DNA of 64,000 nt, taken from the NCBI GenBank assembly GCA_002842855.1, contig PHEE01000022.1:1-64000 (forward strand). The letters run 5' to 3'. This DNA comes from Alphaproteobacteria bacterium HGW-Alphaproteobacteria-4 (GTDB lineage: Bacteria; Pseudomonadota; Alphaproteobacteria; Rhodobacterales; Rhodobacteraceae). The notes below the pieces were generated by a model that saw only the letters and a list, made by a program, of their open reading frames with translations, searched no databases and had not been told where the DNA came from. A program made the translations under genes and the position numbers. Numbering within the stretch: the first letter of the stretch is position 1; every line of letters starts with the position of its first letter. Below, in pieces: positions 18,235 through 30,011 of the stretch.

Positions 18235-21200
18235 ATGGCGGCAGGGCGCAAACAGGTGGCCACCGCAGCGCGCGGCCTGCTAAGTTACTTCACGCGGCAC
18301 AAGACCCTGGCCAACATCGTGCTGGTCATCATGATAGCCGCGGGCATCAACGCGCTGCCCCGGATGCGGTCGCAAAGTTTTCCCGATACCGTGGTGCAGA
18401 ACATCAACGTTTCGGTATCGTGGTCGGGCGCGGGCGCTGACGAGGTTGACCGTGCCATTGTGCAGGTGCTGGAGCCCTCGCTGCTGGTGGTCGAAGGGGT
18501 TGCCAGTTCCACCTCGCGCTCATCCGAAGGCAGCGCCCGCATCGGCCTCGAATTCGAGCCGGGATGGGATATGAGCCGGGCCGAGGCCGATGTGAAAACC
18601 GCGCTCACCCAGGCCGGCAACCTGCCCGGCGATGCCGAGGAACCCAAGGTTTCGCGCGGCGTCTGGCGCGAGACGGTGACCGACGTGGTCATCACCGGCC
18701 CGCTGCCGGTCGAGCAACTCGGGCGGCTGGCAGATGAGCTGATCACCCGGCTCTACGCCGTCGGGGTAACCCGAACCTCGGTGCAAGGCTATGCGGCACC
18801 GCGCACGATTGTCGAGCTTTCGACCCCGCAGATGATCCGCCACAACGTCACGATGTCCGAGATTTCCAACCTGATCGGCACCGAAAGTGCCACGGCGCCG
18901 GCAGGCGAACTGGCATCGGGCGCTGCGCGGGTGCGCACCGGCGTTGAAAAGCGCAGCGCTGCCGATGTAGCGGCACTGGTTCTGCGATCCAACGCCGACG
19001 GCTCGAAACTAACGATCGGCGATGTCGCCACGATCTATGTCGAAGGCGCTGACCGCGCCCGCGCCTTTTATGTCGGCCCGAACCCGGCGATGACCGTGAA
19101 CGTGTCGCGGTCCGCTACCGGCGATGCGGTCGGGATTCAGCGGCAGGTCGAAGAGGTGGCGGCGACAATGGCGCTCAGCCTGCCCGAAGGCGTGCAGATC
19201 GATCTGATCCGCACCCGGTCCGAAGAAATCACCGCACGCATCAACCTGCTCGTCTCCAACGGCTCGCAGGGTCTCGCGCTGGTGCTGCTGATGCTGTTCC
19301 TGTTCCTCAACGCGCGCACCGCGCTTTGGGTCGCTGTCGGGATTCCGGTGTCGATGCTGGCCGCAGTGGCGGCAATGCAATTTGCAGGAATGACGCTCAA
19401 TCAGATCTCCATTTTCGCGCTGATCATCACGCTCGGAATTGTGGTTGACGATGCAATTGTGGTGGGCGAACACGCCGATTTTCGTGCCCGCCATCTGAAC
19501 GAGCCGCCTGTTGAAGCCGCCGAAAACGCGGCGCGGCGCATGGCGCCGCCGGTCTTTGCGTCGTCGATCACCACGATCATCGCCTTTGCCGGGCTGATGA
19601 TCATTGGCGGGCGCATGGGCAGTATGGTCGCCGACATTCCCTTTACGGTGATCGCGGTGCTCGCCGCCTCGCTGATCGAGGTGTTCCTGATCCTGCCCAA
19701 CCACATGGCCCACGCCCTCACCCATGCCGCCAAGGCAAGCTGGTATGACCTGCCCTCGCGGCTGGTGAACCGGGGTTTTGACTGGCTGCGCTTCACCCTG
19801 ATCCGCCCACTTTCTGCGCTGATCATTCGGCTGCGCTACCCGGTGCTGGCGGGCATGGTACTGCTGCTGATGTGGGAAGGCACGTTCCTGATTTCCGGCA
19901 AGGTGCAGTGGCGCTTTTTCTCGGGCCCTGAACAGGGGTCGGTTTCGGTCAACTTCTCGATGCTGCCCGGCGCCAGCCGCAATCGGCGGCAATTCGGGCC
20001 GCGCGCTGGCCGGCGCCGACACCAAGGAGCCCGACCAGCTTGGCGGCGTTTCGATTGAGCTGATCGACCCCGACCTGCGGCCCTACAGCGGCGCCGAGTT
20101 CATTGCCGCCATGCAAAGGCTGACGCCGCGCCACCCGATGCTGGAAGAGCTGAGCTTTCGCGGCTTTCGCGGCGGGCCGGGGGGCGACGGCATTTCGGTG
20201 CAATTCTCGGGCGCCGATGTTGACAGCCTGAAGGCCGCCGCCGAGGCGCTGAAAACCGCGATGGCGGTTTACCCCGAGGTTTCGGCGCTGGAAGACAACC
20301 TTGCTTATGACAAGGAAGAGCTGATCCTCGAACTTACCCCGCAGGGGCAGGCGCTGGGCTTTACCATCGACGGCTTGGGCCGCGAGCTGCGCCAACGCAT
20401 GAACGGGCTCGAGGCCGCCAGTTTCCCCGATGGCCCGCGCAATGCCACCATTCGGGTGCAGGTGCCCAAGTCGGAACTTGCCGATGATTTTGTGGAAAGC
20501 ATGCAACTGCGCACCCCCAAGGGCGAATGGGTGATGCTGTCTGATGTCGTGCATGTCAGCATCCGTTCGGGCTTTACGACGGTGCGGCGCGAAGACGGGC
20601 TGCGGCTGGTGTCGGTCACGGGCGAGTTGTCGGAAGACAACCCCGAACGCGCCACCGAAATTACCGACGAGATGCTGACCGTAATCCTGCCGCGCATTTC
20701 CGAAGACTACGGCGTTACATGGCGCCGCTCGGGCCTCGCGCAGCAGCAAGACGAGTTCTTTGGCGATGCCGTGATGGCGCTGATCTTCTGCCTCGTCGGC
20801 ATCTACATCGCGCTGGCCTGGATATTTTCCAGCTGGACCCGGCCGATCGTGGTGATGGCGGTCATTCCCTTCGGGCTGATCGGCGCGATCTGGGGGCACT
20901 ATCTGTGGGGCATGCCGATGTCGATGTTCTCGGTTGTCGGCCTTATCGGGATGTCGGGCATCATCATCAACGATTCTATCGTGCTGGTCAGCACGGTCGA
21001 TGAATATGCCGAAAAGCGCGGGCTTGTGCCGGCCATCATCGATGCGGTGTCCGACCGGTTGCGCCCCGTTTTCCTGACCACGGCGACCACGGTGCTGGGC
21101 CTTGCGCCGGTGCTTTATGCCAACTCCAACGCCGCCTTGTTCCTGAAGCCCACGGTCATAACACTGTGTTACGGGCTGGGCTTTGGTCTGGTGATCGTGC

Positions 21201-21493
21201 TCGTGCTGGTGCCCGCCCTGCTCGCCGCGCAGCAGGATTTCGCGCGCCATTTCCGCGCGCTGCGGCGTGGTTTCGGTGCGCCGCGTCTGCGCGTGGCATT
21301 GGGGGTGGCGGCGCTGGCGCTGGTGGCGGCATTTGCGGCGACGCTTGGGCGCGCGATCTGGCTTGACGCGGGCGTTGCGCTGGCGCTGGGGCAGTTTGCG
21401 GTGGCGGCGCTGGCGGTGGTGGTGCTGGTAACGCTTTTCGCACCCTTGGCACTGCGGCGCAAACGGCGGCAGGTCAGCCCAGGCAACCCCTGA
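18235..21493 (+). pseudogene. RND efflux permease, interrupted by an internal deletion and frameshift
   Basis: Two open segments together make an AcrB/MdtB-type permease: 18235 to about 19980 in one frame and about 19979 to 21493 in the next. The first ends normally at NFSMLPGASR and then reads out of frame to a stop at 20058. The second resumes with IGGNSGRALAGADTKEPDQ. From memory of the family roughly 40 residues should lie between them, so the lesion is a deletion that is not a multiple of three. Transmembrane blocks (GLALVLLMLFLFLNARTALW; GIVVDDAIVVGEH) and the C-terminal helices are otherwise intact, and the C-terminus has an extra hydrophobic extension of about 70 residues. As read, no full permease can be made. 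Confidence 0.85.
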
Positions 21494-22271
21494 TTTCAAC
21501 CGCGTTGTCGCCGCCCAGAACGGTAATGCGCAGATCGCGCCGCTCCAGATCGAAGGGGCGAGCGTCGTAGGGGACGATCTCGACCGTTGAAGTCAGAACG
21601 TCGCCCGTGCGCGAACTGATTGATTCGGAAACCCAGGAGGAAACGCCGCTCAACTCGAACAGCGCCACTTCAGGGCGGCCAAGCTGCGGCAGGTTGATTT
21701 CAGCGGTAACGCGCACCCCGTCAAGCACTGGCTCGACTGCGCAACGGGCAATGCCTTCGCGCTGCTCGGGCATCGCGGCAAGGGCGGCCAGGATATCGTC
21801 GCTGGCGTTGCCCGGCCCTTGCAGCAGATTTTCGACGTTCACAATCACCGGCACGCAGATCTCGCGGCAGATGCCGAACGAGACCTCGCCCGCCATCCAG
21901 ACATCTAGCGCCGGGTCGGTCGGGGTTATCTCGATCGGCAGGATCATTTCATGCAGGTAGCCCACGGTGCGCAAACCGGCGCTTTCGAACACATGCGGGC
22001 GCGGCCAGTGGATGGTGATTTCGGCGGCGTTGTGCGAGCCGCGCCAGTTGAACTCGGGTGGAATGCCGGCGTCGCCGGGCGCGCGCCAGTAGGTTTTCCA
22101 GCCGTCTTCCAGCACCACTCGGAGCGCAGTCATCTGGGTGCCGCGCTCGGTCCGCCAGCCGCCGACAAGCTCGGCGCTGACGAAACCGGGCATCCATGGC
22201 TGCGCGGTGGTTGCCTGCGGCACGAAGAACGCGAAGGCGAGGCTGGCGAGCAGGGTGGGATACGATTTCAT
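21474..22271 (-). CDS. periplasmic DsbD N-terminal-domain-like protein
   Basis: 265 residues with a signal peptide (about 1-23, ending TTAQP). The body matches the N-terminal thiol:disulfide domain of DsbD/ScsB-type reductases: GWKTYWRAPGDAGIPPEFNW, then a Cys pair in SFGICREICVPV. No membrane domain follows, so it is a free-standing periplasmic domain that may receive electrons from a separate CcdA/DsbD. Its 3' end overlaps the permease pseudogene by 20 bases, convergently. A further Cys lies in the extreme C-terminus (RGCLG). Confidence 0.78.
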   Translation of the reverse strand: MKSYPTLLASLAFAFFVPQATTAQPWMPGFVSAELVGGWRTERGTQMTALRVVLEDGWKTYWRAPGDAGIPPEFNWRGSHNAAEITIHWPRPHVFESAGLRTVGYLHEMILPIEITPTDPALDVWMAGEVSFGICREICVPVIVNVENLLQGPGNASDDILAALAAMPEQREGIARCAVEPVLDGVRVTAEINLPQLGRPEVALFELSGVSSWVSESISSRTGDVLTSTVEIVPYDARPFDLERRDLRITVLGGDNAVEIRGCLG

Positions 22272-22414
22272 GGCATTGGATTAGCGCCGCGAATTGCCCG
22301 CGCAAAGTCACATCTGCGACACCGGGGCGGCATCATCGAAATTGCGGGCGCGGCTGGGTCTTGCGCGACGGGGCGCGGCGGGCGATGGTCGGGCAGGCTT
22401 TCCGGAGGCGTTGC

Positions 22415-22969
22415 ATGGACTTGATGGGGAGTATGCTGATCGCGATGCCGGGTATGGCTGATCCGCGTTTCGAGCACGCGGTGGTGCTTGTCTGCGCGCA
22501 TTCACCGCAGGGCGCGATGGGGCTGATCGTCAATAAACCGGTGCCGCCGGGCATTGGCTGGGCGGAACTGGCCGAGCAACTGGGGCTGGAAAGCGGCGGT
22601 GCCGCGGGGGTGGCGGTGCAGTTTGGGGGCCCGGTCGAACCAGGGCGGGGCTTTGTTCTGCATTCGCCTGACTGGCCGAAGGGAAGGGCCGTTCAGACGG
22701 TCGCGCCGGGGATCGTGCTGACCTCGACGCGCGACATTCTGGAAGATATCGCGGCGGGGCGCGGGCCGGTGCGGGCGCTGCTGGCGCTGGGCTACGCAGG
22801 CTGGGGGCCGGGGCAACTGGAGGCCGAAATCGGGGCCAATGGCTGGCTGACCGGCGCTGCCGATGCCGAGCTTGTGCTGGGTGCCGCCAACGCGCGAAAA
22901 TGGGAAACCGCGCTGCGCGGGCTGGGGGTAGACCCGCTGTCGCTTTCTGCCGCCGCGGGGCGGGCCTGA
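22415..22969 (+). CDS. yqgE: YqgE/AlgH family protein
   Basis: 184 residues with family landmarks: GSMLIAMPGMADPRFEHAVV in two parts, HSPQGAMGLIVNKP, QFGGPVEPGRGFVLH and ALGYAGWGPGQLE. The ATG at 22415 follows a clear GGAGG at 22403-22407. The biochemical role is not established in general; the Pseudomonas homologue AlgH affects gene expression. It converges with map. Confidence 0.93.
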   Translation: MDLMGSMLIAMPGMADPRFEHAVVLVCAHSPQGAMGLIVNKPVPPGIGWAELAEQLGLESGGAAGVAVQFGGPVEPGRGFVLHSPDWPKGRAVQTVAPGIVLTSTRDILEDIAAGRGPVRALLALGYAGWGPGQLEAEIGANGWLTGAADAELVLGAANARKWETALRGLGVDPLSLSAAAGRA

Positions 22970-22983
22970 AAGTTCAGCCCGAT

Positions 22984-23793
22984 TCAGCCCCACGTCGGGT
23001 GAAAGCGGTCTGCGGGCGAAAGCGTGAAGATTTCACAGCCCGTGGCGGTAACGCCGACCGAATGTTCAAACTGCGCACTCAGTGATCTGTCGCGGGTGAC
23101 GGCGGTCCAGTCATCGGCCAGCACCTTGGTTTCCGGGCGACCGAGGTTGACCATCGGCTCGATCGTAAAGAACATGCCTTCTTCCAGCACCGGGCCGGTG
23201 CCGGGGCGGCCGTAGTGCAGCACATTGGGCGGCGCGTGGAAGACCCGGCCAAGCCCATGGCCGCAGAAATCGCGCACGACGCTCATGCGGTTGGTCTCGA
23301 CATGCGCCTGAATCGCGGCGCCGATATCGCCGAAGGTGTTGCCGGGTTTGACCGCTGCTATGCCCAGCATCAGCGCTTCATGCGTGACCTCGATCAGCCG
23401 CTCCGCCTTGCGGCCCAACGTGCCCGCCACATACATGCGGCTGGTATCGCCGAACCAGCCATCGAGAATCACCGTCACGTCGATGTTGAGGATGTCGCCA
23501 TCGTTCAACAGCTTGGGGCTGGGTATGCCGTGGCAGACGACATGGTTGACCGAAATGCAGCTTGCGTGCCGATAGCCGCGATAGCCGATGGTGGCGGAAA
23601 CCGCGCCCAGTTCCTGCACCCTACCCCGGATGAAATCGTCGATAGCGGCGGTGGTGGTGCCGGGCGTCACCAGCTGCGCTACCTCATCGAGGATCTGTGC
23701 GGCCATCCGGCCCGCCGCGTGCATGCCCGCAAAATCTGCGTCTTCGTAAATGCGGATGCCATCTTTGGTCATGCGGCCACGGGGTTCGTGCAC
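22984..23793 (-). CDS. map: type I methionine aminopeptidase
   Basis: 269 residues; removes the initiator methionine from new proteins. The metal ligands can be seen as the Asp pair in NIDVTVILDGWFGD, His in GHGLGRVFH, Glu in FTIEPMV and Glu in QFEHSVGVT. The GTG at 23793 follows AGGAGAGAC and is preferred; an ATG at 23772 gives a protein 7 residues shorter but has no good ribosome-binding site. It works with the three deformylase-like genes found elsewhere in the window. Confidence 0.93.
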   Translation of the reverse strand: MHEPRGRMTKDGIRIYEDADFAGMHAAGRMAAQILDEVAQLVTPGTTTAAIDDFIRGRVQELGAVSATIGYRGYRHASCISVNHVVCHGIPSPKLLNDGDILNIDVTVILDGWFGDTSRMYVAGTLGRKAERLIEVTHEALMLGIAAVKPGNTFGDIGAAIQAHVETNRMSVVRDFCGHGLGRVFHAPPNVLHYGRPGTGPVLEEGMFFTIEPMVNLGRPETKVLADDWTAVTRDRSLSAQFEHSVGVTATGCEIFTLSPADRFHPTWG

Positions 23794-23826
23794 GTCTCTC
23801 TCCTGCCTGATTGGGGCCCTAGTTAG

Positions 23827-23855
23827 TCATAAAATGCCGCTTTGGCCAGTGTCAG
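23827..23855 (-). promoter_or_regulatory. possible sigma-70 promoter for map
   Basis: On the minus strand CTGACA (23855-23850) and TTATGA (23832-23827) are spaced by 17 bases, about 35 bases upstream of the GTG start of map. It is a fair match to the -35/-10 consensus in a GC-rich genome. Confidence 0.38.
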
Positions 23856-23908
23856 GCTTTTCGGCGCGCGGGGACCACCCTATACCAAGGCCAGAACGAG
23901 GTGTTGCC

Positions 23909-24637
23909 ATGCCAAACCCTACTGCCGCGGTGCTGATAATCGGTGACGAGATACTGACCGGGCGCACCCGCGAGGGGAACGGGCATTATCTGGCGGGTGA
24001 ATTGGCCAAAGCGGGGATCGACCTGCGCGAGCTTCGGGTGGTGGGCGACGATCATGCCACTATCGTGGCGGCGGTGCGGGCGCTCAGCGCGGCATATCAC
24101 CACCTTTTCACCTCGGGCGGCATCGGCCCCACGCATGACGATATCACCGCCGACGCGGTGGCCGAGGCCTTTGGTGCCAGCATCGGCGTGCGTGAAGACG
24201 CGCGGAGTTTGCTTGCGGCCTATTACGCGGCGCGGGGGGTTGAGTTCAACGCGGCGCGGCTGCGGATGGCACGCATTCCTGCGGGGGCGCGGCTGATCGA
24301 AAACCCGGTTTCGGCGGCGCCGGGGTTCAGCATCGGCAATTGTCATGTGATGGCGGGGGTGCCGAACATCTTTCAGGCGATGGTCGCGTCGGTGCTGCCG
24401 CAACTGGTGGGTGGTGCGCCGCTGGTGACGCAAAGCCTGCGGGTGATGCGGCCCGAGGCGGCACTGGCCGAAGCCTTTGGCGCGCTGGCGGCGGAGTGGC
24501 CGGATGTGGCGATGGGGTCGTATCCGTTCGTGCAGGAGGGCGCCTTTGGCACCAATCTGGTGGTGCGCGGCACTGACCCCGCGCGGGTGGCAGCGGCGAT
24601 GGCCGCGCTGCGGCGGTTGATCCCGGAGGGGGAATGA
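23909..24637 (+). CDS. CinA-like molybdopterin-binding (MoCF) domain protein
   Basis: About 242 residues. The N-terminus AVLIIGDEILTGRTREGNGHYL and the TSGGIGPTHDDITADAVA motif, each read here in shorter pieces, identify the MoCF/CinA N-terminal domain. The C-terminal deamidase domain of full CinA is absent. Such proteins may process pyridine nucleotide by-products or bind molybdopterin; the exact role is unclear. The ATG at 23909 is preferred because the upstream frame overlaps the map promoter. It overlaps the next gene by 4 bases. Confidence 0.86.
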   Translation: MPNPTAAVLIIGDEILTGRTREGNGHYLAGELAKAGIDLRELRVVGDDHATIVAAVRALSAAYHHLFTSGGIGPTHDDITADAVAEAFGASIGVREDARSLLAAYYAARGVEFNAARLRMARIPAGARLIENPVSAAPGFSIGNCHVMAGVPNIFQAMVASVLPQLVGGAPLVTQSLRVMRPEAALAEAFGALAAEWPDVAMGSYPFVQEGAFGTNLVVRGTDPARVAAAMAALRRLIPEGE

Positions 24638-25353
24638 GCACCGATCTTTTCGCGGTGATTGATGCCACTTGGCCCGCAACGGTGCTGCACCGCGCGGGCG
24701 CTTTCGTGGTGCGCGAGGGGCGGGGCGGTGGCAAGCGGGTGTCGTCGGCCAGCGCCGAAGGGCCATGGACCGAGGCCGATATTGACGAAGCGATGGCGAC
24801 CCATGCGCGGCTTGGCCAGCCTGCGCTGTTCATGATCCGCGCGCAGGATACGGCGCTTGATGCCGCGCTTGCGGCGCGTGGGTTAGTGGTGATCGACCCG
24901 GTGGTGGTGCTGGCCGCCCCGGTGGCGGCGCTGGCGACCCAAAGGCCGCCGCCGATTACCGCCTTTTGCCTCTGGCCGCCGCTGGCGATCATGCGGGACC
25001 TTTGGTCCGAAGGTGGCATCGGGCCGGGGCGGCAGGCGGTGATGGAGCGCGCGCCCGCGCCCAAATGCGCGGTGTTGGGCCGGATGGACGACCGCGCGGG
25101 CGGGGTGGGGTTTGTGGGTATGCATGCGCGCGTGGCGATGGTGCACGCATTTTATGTGCTGCCTGCGCTGCGCCGCAAGGGGTTGGCACGCTACATGCTG
25201 CGCGAGGCGGCGTTCTGGGCTGCGGAAAACGGCGCCGAAACGCTGGCACTGGTGGTGACGCGCGCCAACGGGGGCGCGCTGGCGCTTTATCGGGGTTGCG
25301 GCTTGGCCGAGGTGGCGGGCTATCACTATCGTATCGCACCGGGGGCTGCATGA
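24634..25353 (+). CDS. GNAT family N-acetyltransferase
   Basis: 239 residues. The acetyl-CoA-binding signature is in the C-terminal part: VHAFYVLPALRRKGLARYML, then LALVVTRANGGALALYRGCG. The N-terminal 100 residues form a weaker, possibly second GNAT-like domain. Substrate cannot be told from sequence. It overlaps both neighbours by 4 bases (ATGA). Confidence 0.85.
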   Translation: MSTDLFAVIDATWPATVLHRAGAFVVREGRGGGKRVSSASAEGPWTEADIDEAMATHARLGQPALFMIRAQDTALDAALAARGLVVIDPVVVLAAPVAALATQRPPPITAFCLWPPLAIMRDLWSEGGIGPGRQAVMERAPAPKCAVLGRMDDRAGGVGFVGMHARVAMVHAFYVLPALRRKGLARYMLREAAFWAAENGAETLALVVTRANGGALALYRGCGLAEVAGYHYRIAPGAA

Positions 25354-26366
25354 TGGCGGTGCGGGCGCATTGGCTGCTGGTGGTGGCCACCGCACTTGCG
25401 GCCGTATTTGTGGCTGCGGCGCCCGCCCAGGCCGAAATTGCGCTGGTGCTGCCCGCCAGCGCCGAGCGCACCGCCATGCGGGTAGAGCCGCTGGCAAGCT
25501 ACGCGCTTGCTGTCAGCGCGATGCGGGCGGGCGAGGTGCGCCTGCTGCCGCTGGAGGGGCGGCTGAGCCAAGCCGCGTGGCGGCTGCGCGAGACCCCCGA
25601 CAGCAGTTTGCAGATCTTGCAGGGTTTGCGCGCGCAGATCCTTGCCGCCGGCTATGCCGTGGTGTTCGAGTGCGAGACCGATGGCTGCGGCGGCTTTGAT
25701 TTTCGCTATAGGTTGAGGCTGCTGCCCGAGCCCGAGATGCATGTTGACCTGGGCGATTTTCGCTATCTGGCTGCGGTGCGGGGCGAAGGGGCGAGCGCCG
25801 AGCACCTTGCGCTGGTGGTTAGCCGCTCGACCGGTTCGGGCTTTGTGCACCTGACACAGATTGCCCCGGCCGAAAGCGGAGGCGACCCGTCTGCCGCATC
25901 AATGGCGCCTGCGTTCGAGCCGGATACGGGGCCGATCGAGGTTGCGCCGCTTGGCACCTCGCCTTTGCCCGAGACGCCGACTGCCGCGGTTGCCGCGCTT
26001 GCTGCGCGGCTTGAAACCTCGGGCAGTGTGGTGCTGGATGATCTTGCGTTCGAAACGGGCGCTGCCACGCTAAGCCCCGGCGGTTACACGTCACTGGCGG
26101 CGCTGGCGGCGTATCTGGCGGCCAATCCGGCGCGGCAGGTGACGCTGGTTGGGCATACCGATGCGGTGGGGGCGCTGGCGGGCAACATTGTGCTGTCGCG
26201 CAAGCGGGCCGAGGCGGTGCGCGCGCGGCTGCTTGAGGCGCATGGCGTGAACCCGGCGCAGGTAGGCGCCGAAGGGGCTGGCTGGCTCGCGCCGCGCGCA
26301 TCGAACCTGACCGAGGCGGGGCGGGCGCTAAACAGAAGGGTCGAGGTGGTTCTCACCTCGACCTGA
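25350..26366 (+). CDS. OmpA-family envelope protein
   Basis: 338 residues. Signal peptide (about 1-28, ending AAPAQA), a middle region of about 180 residues with a Cys pair in FECETDGCGGF, and a C-terminal OmpA domain with LVGHTDAVG, LSRKRAEAVRARLLE and RALNRRVEVVL. It is probably anchored to peptidoglycan. It starts in an ATGA overlap with the acetyltransferase gene and ends the three-gene cluster. Confidence 0.88.
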   Translation: MMAVRAHWLLVVATALAAVFVAAAPAQAEIALVLPASAERTAMRVEPLASYALAVSAMRAGEVRLLPLEGRLSQAAWRLRETPDSSLQILQGLRAQILAAGYAVVFECETDGCGGFDFRYRLRLLPEPEMHVDLGDFRYLAAVRGEGASAEHLALVVSRSTGSGFVHLTQIAPAESGGDPSAASMAPAFEPDTGPIEVAPLGTSPLPETPTAAVAALAARLETSGSVVLDDLAFETGAATLSPGGYTSLAALAAYLAANPARQVTLVGHTDAVGALAGNIVLSRKRAEAVRARLLEAHGVNPAQVGAEGAGWLAPRASNLTEAGRALNRRVEVVLTST

Positions 26367-26414
26367 GTTGCCGCCCTGAGGGATGCGGGCGACGGGGAGG
26401 TTACCTGCTGCGGG

Positions 26415-27320
26415 CTACCAGTTATCGGGGCCCTTGTCGGTGAATGTCTGTGCCAGAAAGTCGATGAAGGCGCGCACCTTGGGCTGCGTGAAGCGGCCCG
26501 GCGGATAGACCGCGTAAATTCCAAGCGTTTCCATCGGCAAACCCGGCATTGCCTCTTGCACGAGGCCTTGTTTCATTGCGTCGGCGTAAAGGAAGCTGGG
26601 CAGATAGGCGATGCCAAGGCCCGCGATTGCCGCGTGCAAAAGGCTTTGGCCGTCGTTCACCGTAAGCCACCCTGCCGAGCGCACCTGCCGCCGCTCGCCC
26701 GAGGGCGCGGTGATTTTCCAGACGTTACCCGCGGCCTGATTGGAATAGTGCAGAAGCTTGTGTCCGTTCAGATCGTCGATCTTTTGTGGGTGGCCAAATT
26801 TCTTGAAATACGACGGCGCACCGATCATCCGCTTGGCCGTGTCGGTCAGTTTGCGGGCGCGAAGGGTGCTGTCTTCCAGCTCACCCACCCGGATCGCCAT
26901 GTCGAAGCCTTCGGAAATCAGCTCCACATAGCGGTTGTTGAGCACCATGTTCACAGTGATGTCGGGGAATTCCTGCAGGAAATTGCCGAGCACCGGCGAA
27001 AGCAGGTTGACGCCGAAATCGGTGGCGACCGAAATCCGCAATAGACCCGAGGGTGCAATTTGCATCGACGTGACAAGCGCATCCGCCTCGCCTGCATCAT
27101 TGAGCACGCGGCGGGCGCGGTCGTAATAGGCAAGCCCGATTTCGGTGGGGCTGACGCGGCGGGTGGTGCGGTTGAGAAGGCGCGCGCCAAGCCGCGCCTC
27201 AAGCGCCGAGACGTGTTTGGAGACGGCAGACTTGGAAATGCCCATCTTCTTGGCAGCGTCGGTGAACCCCCCTTGGTCCACCACGGTGGCGAAGGCTTCC
27301 ATTTCGGTCAGACGGTCCAT
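26415..27320 (-). CDS. LysR-family transcriptional regulator
   Basis: 301 residues from the ATG at 27320. The N-terminal winged helix-turn-helix reads FATVVDQGGFTDAAKKMGIS and KSAVSKHVSALEARLGARLL, followed by a substrate-binding domain. It resembles the DsdC/AaeR-like CrgA subgroup. An upstream in-frame extension would cover the intergenic region and is not needed. It is divergent from fadH with 245 bases between them, so it may control fadH; that is inference from position. Confidence 0.9.
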   Translation of the reverse strand: MDRLTEMEAFATVVDQGGFTDAAKKMGISKSAVSKHVSALEARLGARLLNRTTRRVSPTEIGLAYYDRARRVLNDAGEADALVTSMQIAPSGLLRISVATDFGVNLLSPVLGNFLQEFPDITVNMVLNNRYVELISEGFDMAIRVGELEDSTLRARKLTDTAKRMIGAPSYFKKFGHPQKIDDLNGHKLLHYSNQAAGNVWKITAPSGERRQVRSAGWLTVNDGQSLLHAAIAGLGIAYLPSFLYADAMKQGLVQEAMPGLPMETLGIYAVYPPGRFTQPKVRAFIDFLAQTFTDKGPDNW

Positions 27321-27452
27321 TGTACACCCATGCTTCACAATACTCGCTTGCATCGGGTATCGCGGCCAATTCGGGCGCAAATGGGGCTTGGGCGGGACAA
27401 TGGCGGGGAATTTGCAGTGTTGGCCTGCGGCGCGAAACGATTGACCGGGTCG

Positions 27453-27466
27453 GGGGGGCGCCCCCC
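27453..27466. repeat. 14-base palindrome in the lysR-fadH intergenic region
   Basis: GGGGGGCGCCCCCC is a perfect self-complementary sequence in the middle of the 245-base divergent region. With no loop it is unlikely to be a terminator; a protein-binding site or chance G/C run are both possible. Confidence 0.35.
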
Positions 27467-27484
27467 GGCGCTGTTCCAAATTGA

Positions 27485-29575
<2,091 letters not shown>

Positions 29576-29576
29576 T

Positions 29577-29629
29577 CTTCTTCATTGCCGAAATACCCCA
29601 CGGGGGGCCGGGGGTGTGAAACCCCCGGC
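29577..29629 (-). repeat. hairpin-plus-tail intergenic element, copy A
   Basis: Read on the minus strand: a perfect 8-bp stem (GCCGGGGG/CCCCCGGC, 7-base loop; 29607-29614 with 29622-29629), then a tail GGGGTATTTCGGCAATGAAG. It lies just 3' of the minus-strand gene ending at 29641 and converges on fadH. Three related copies occur in this window, each just after a gene end. Confidence 0.65.
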
Positions 29630-29640
29630 TTGCCGCCGGT

Positions 29641-30003
29641 TCAGCCGCCGCTTTCCACGCAGTGGCGCCGGAACGCACGTTTGAGCATATCCAGCTCGGC
29701 GCGCAGAAGGTCGATCTCGGTGCGCAGATCATTTTCCAGTGGCACCCCGGAAATGATGCTGAAATGTGCCAGCACCTCGCCGCTCGGTGCGTCGGCCAGA
29801 AGAAAGGTCTGCACCCCGTCATTGAGCACCTCTACCGGAATCGGCAGGCTCAGACGCCAGCGCCCGGCGCCATCGGGTTTGGCCTCAAGCCCCGGCAGCT
29901 TGCGTTCAAGGTGCGTGACTTCAAGCCCGGTGGCATCGGGCCCGACCAGAACCGCCTCCCAGCGACCCGCGCGGATGCGCTGCATTTCCAGCGAATAGCT
30001 CAT
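29641..30003 (-). CDS. conserved-looking protein of unknown function
   Basis: 120 residues, no signal or membrane segment. It is rich in beta-type hydrophobic alternation in the first 90 residues (WEAVLVGPDATGLEV, GVQTFLLAD), then a C-terminal amphipathic helix with DLRTEIDLLRAELDMLKRAF that could form a coiled coil. It follows a DUF6478-type gene by 8 bases on the same strand. Function not recognised. Confidence 0.7.
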   Translation of the reverse strand: MSYSLEMQRIRAGRWEAVLVGPDATGLEVTHLERKLPGLEAKPDGAGRWRLSLPIPVEVLNDGVQTFLLADAPSGEVLAHFSIISGVPLENDLRTEIDLLRAELDMLKRAFRRHCVESGG

Positions 30004-30011
30004 GGCTCTCC

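Noticed and set aside
20111-21493. Second half of the RND permease as an independent gene
   Set aside because: Its first ATG has no ribosome-binding site and lies well inside a conserved domain, so it is the 3' part of a broken gene.
19949-21499. Open frame antisense to the second half of the RND permease
   Set aside because: The opposite frame encodes clear RND helices; the antisense product has no features.
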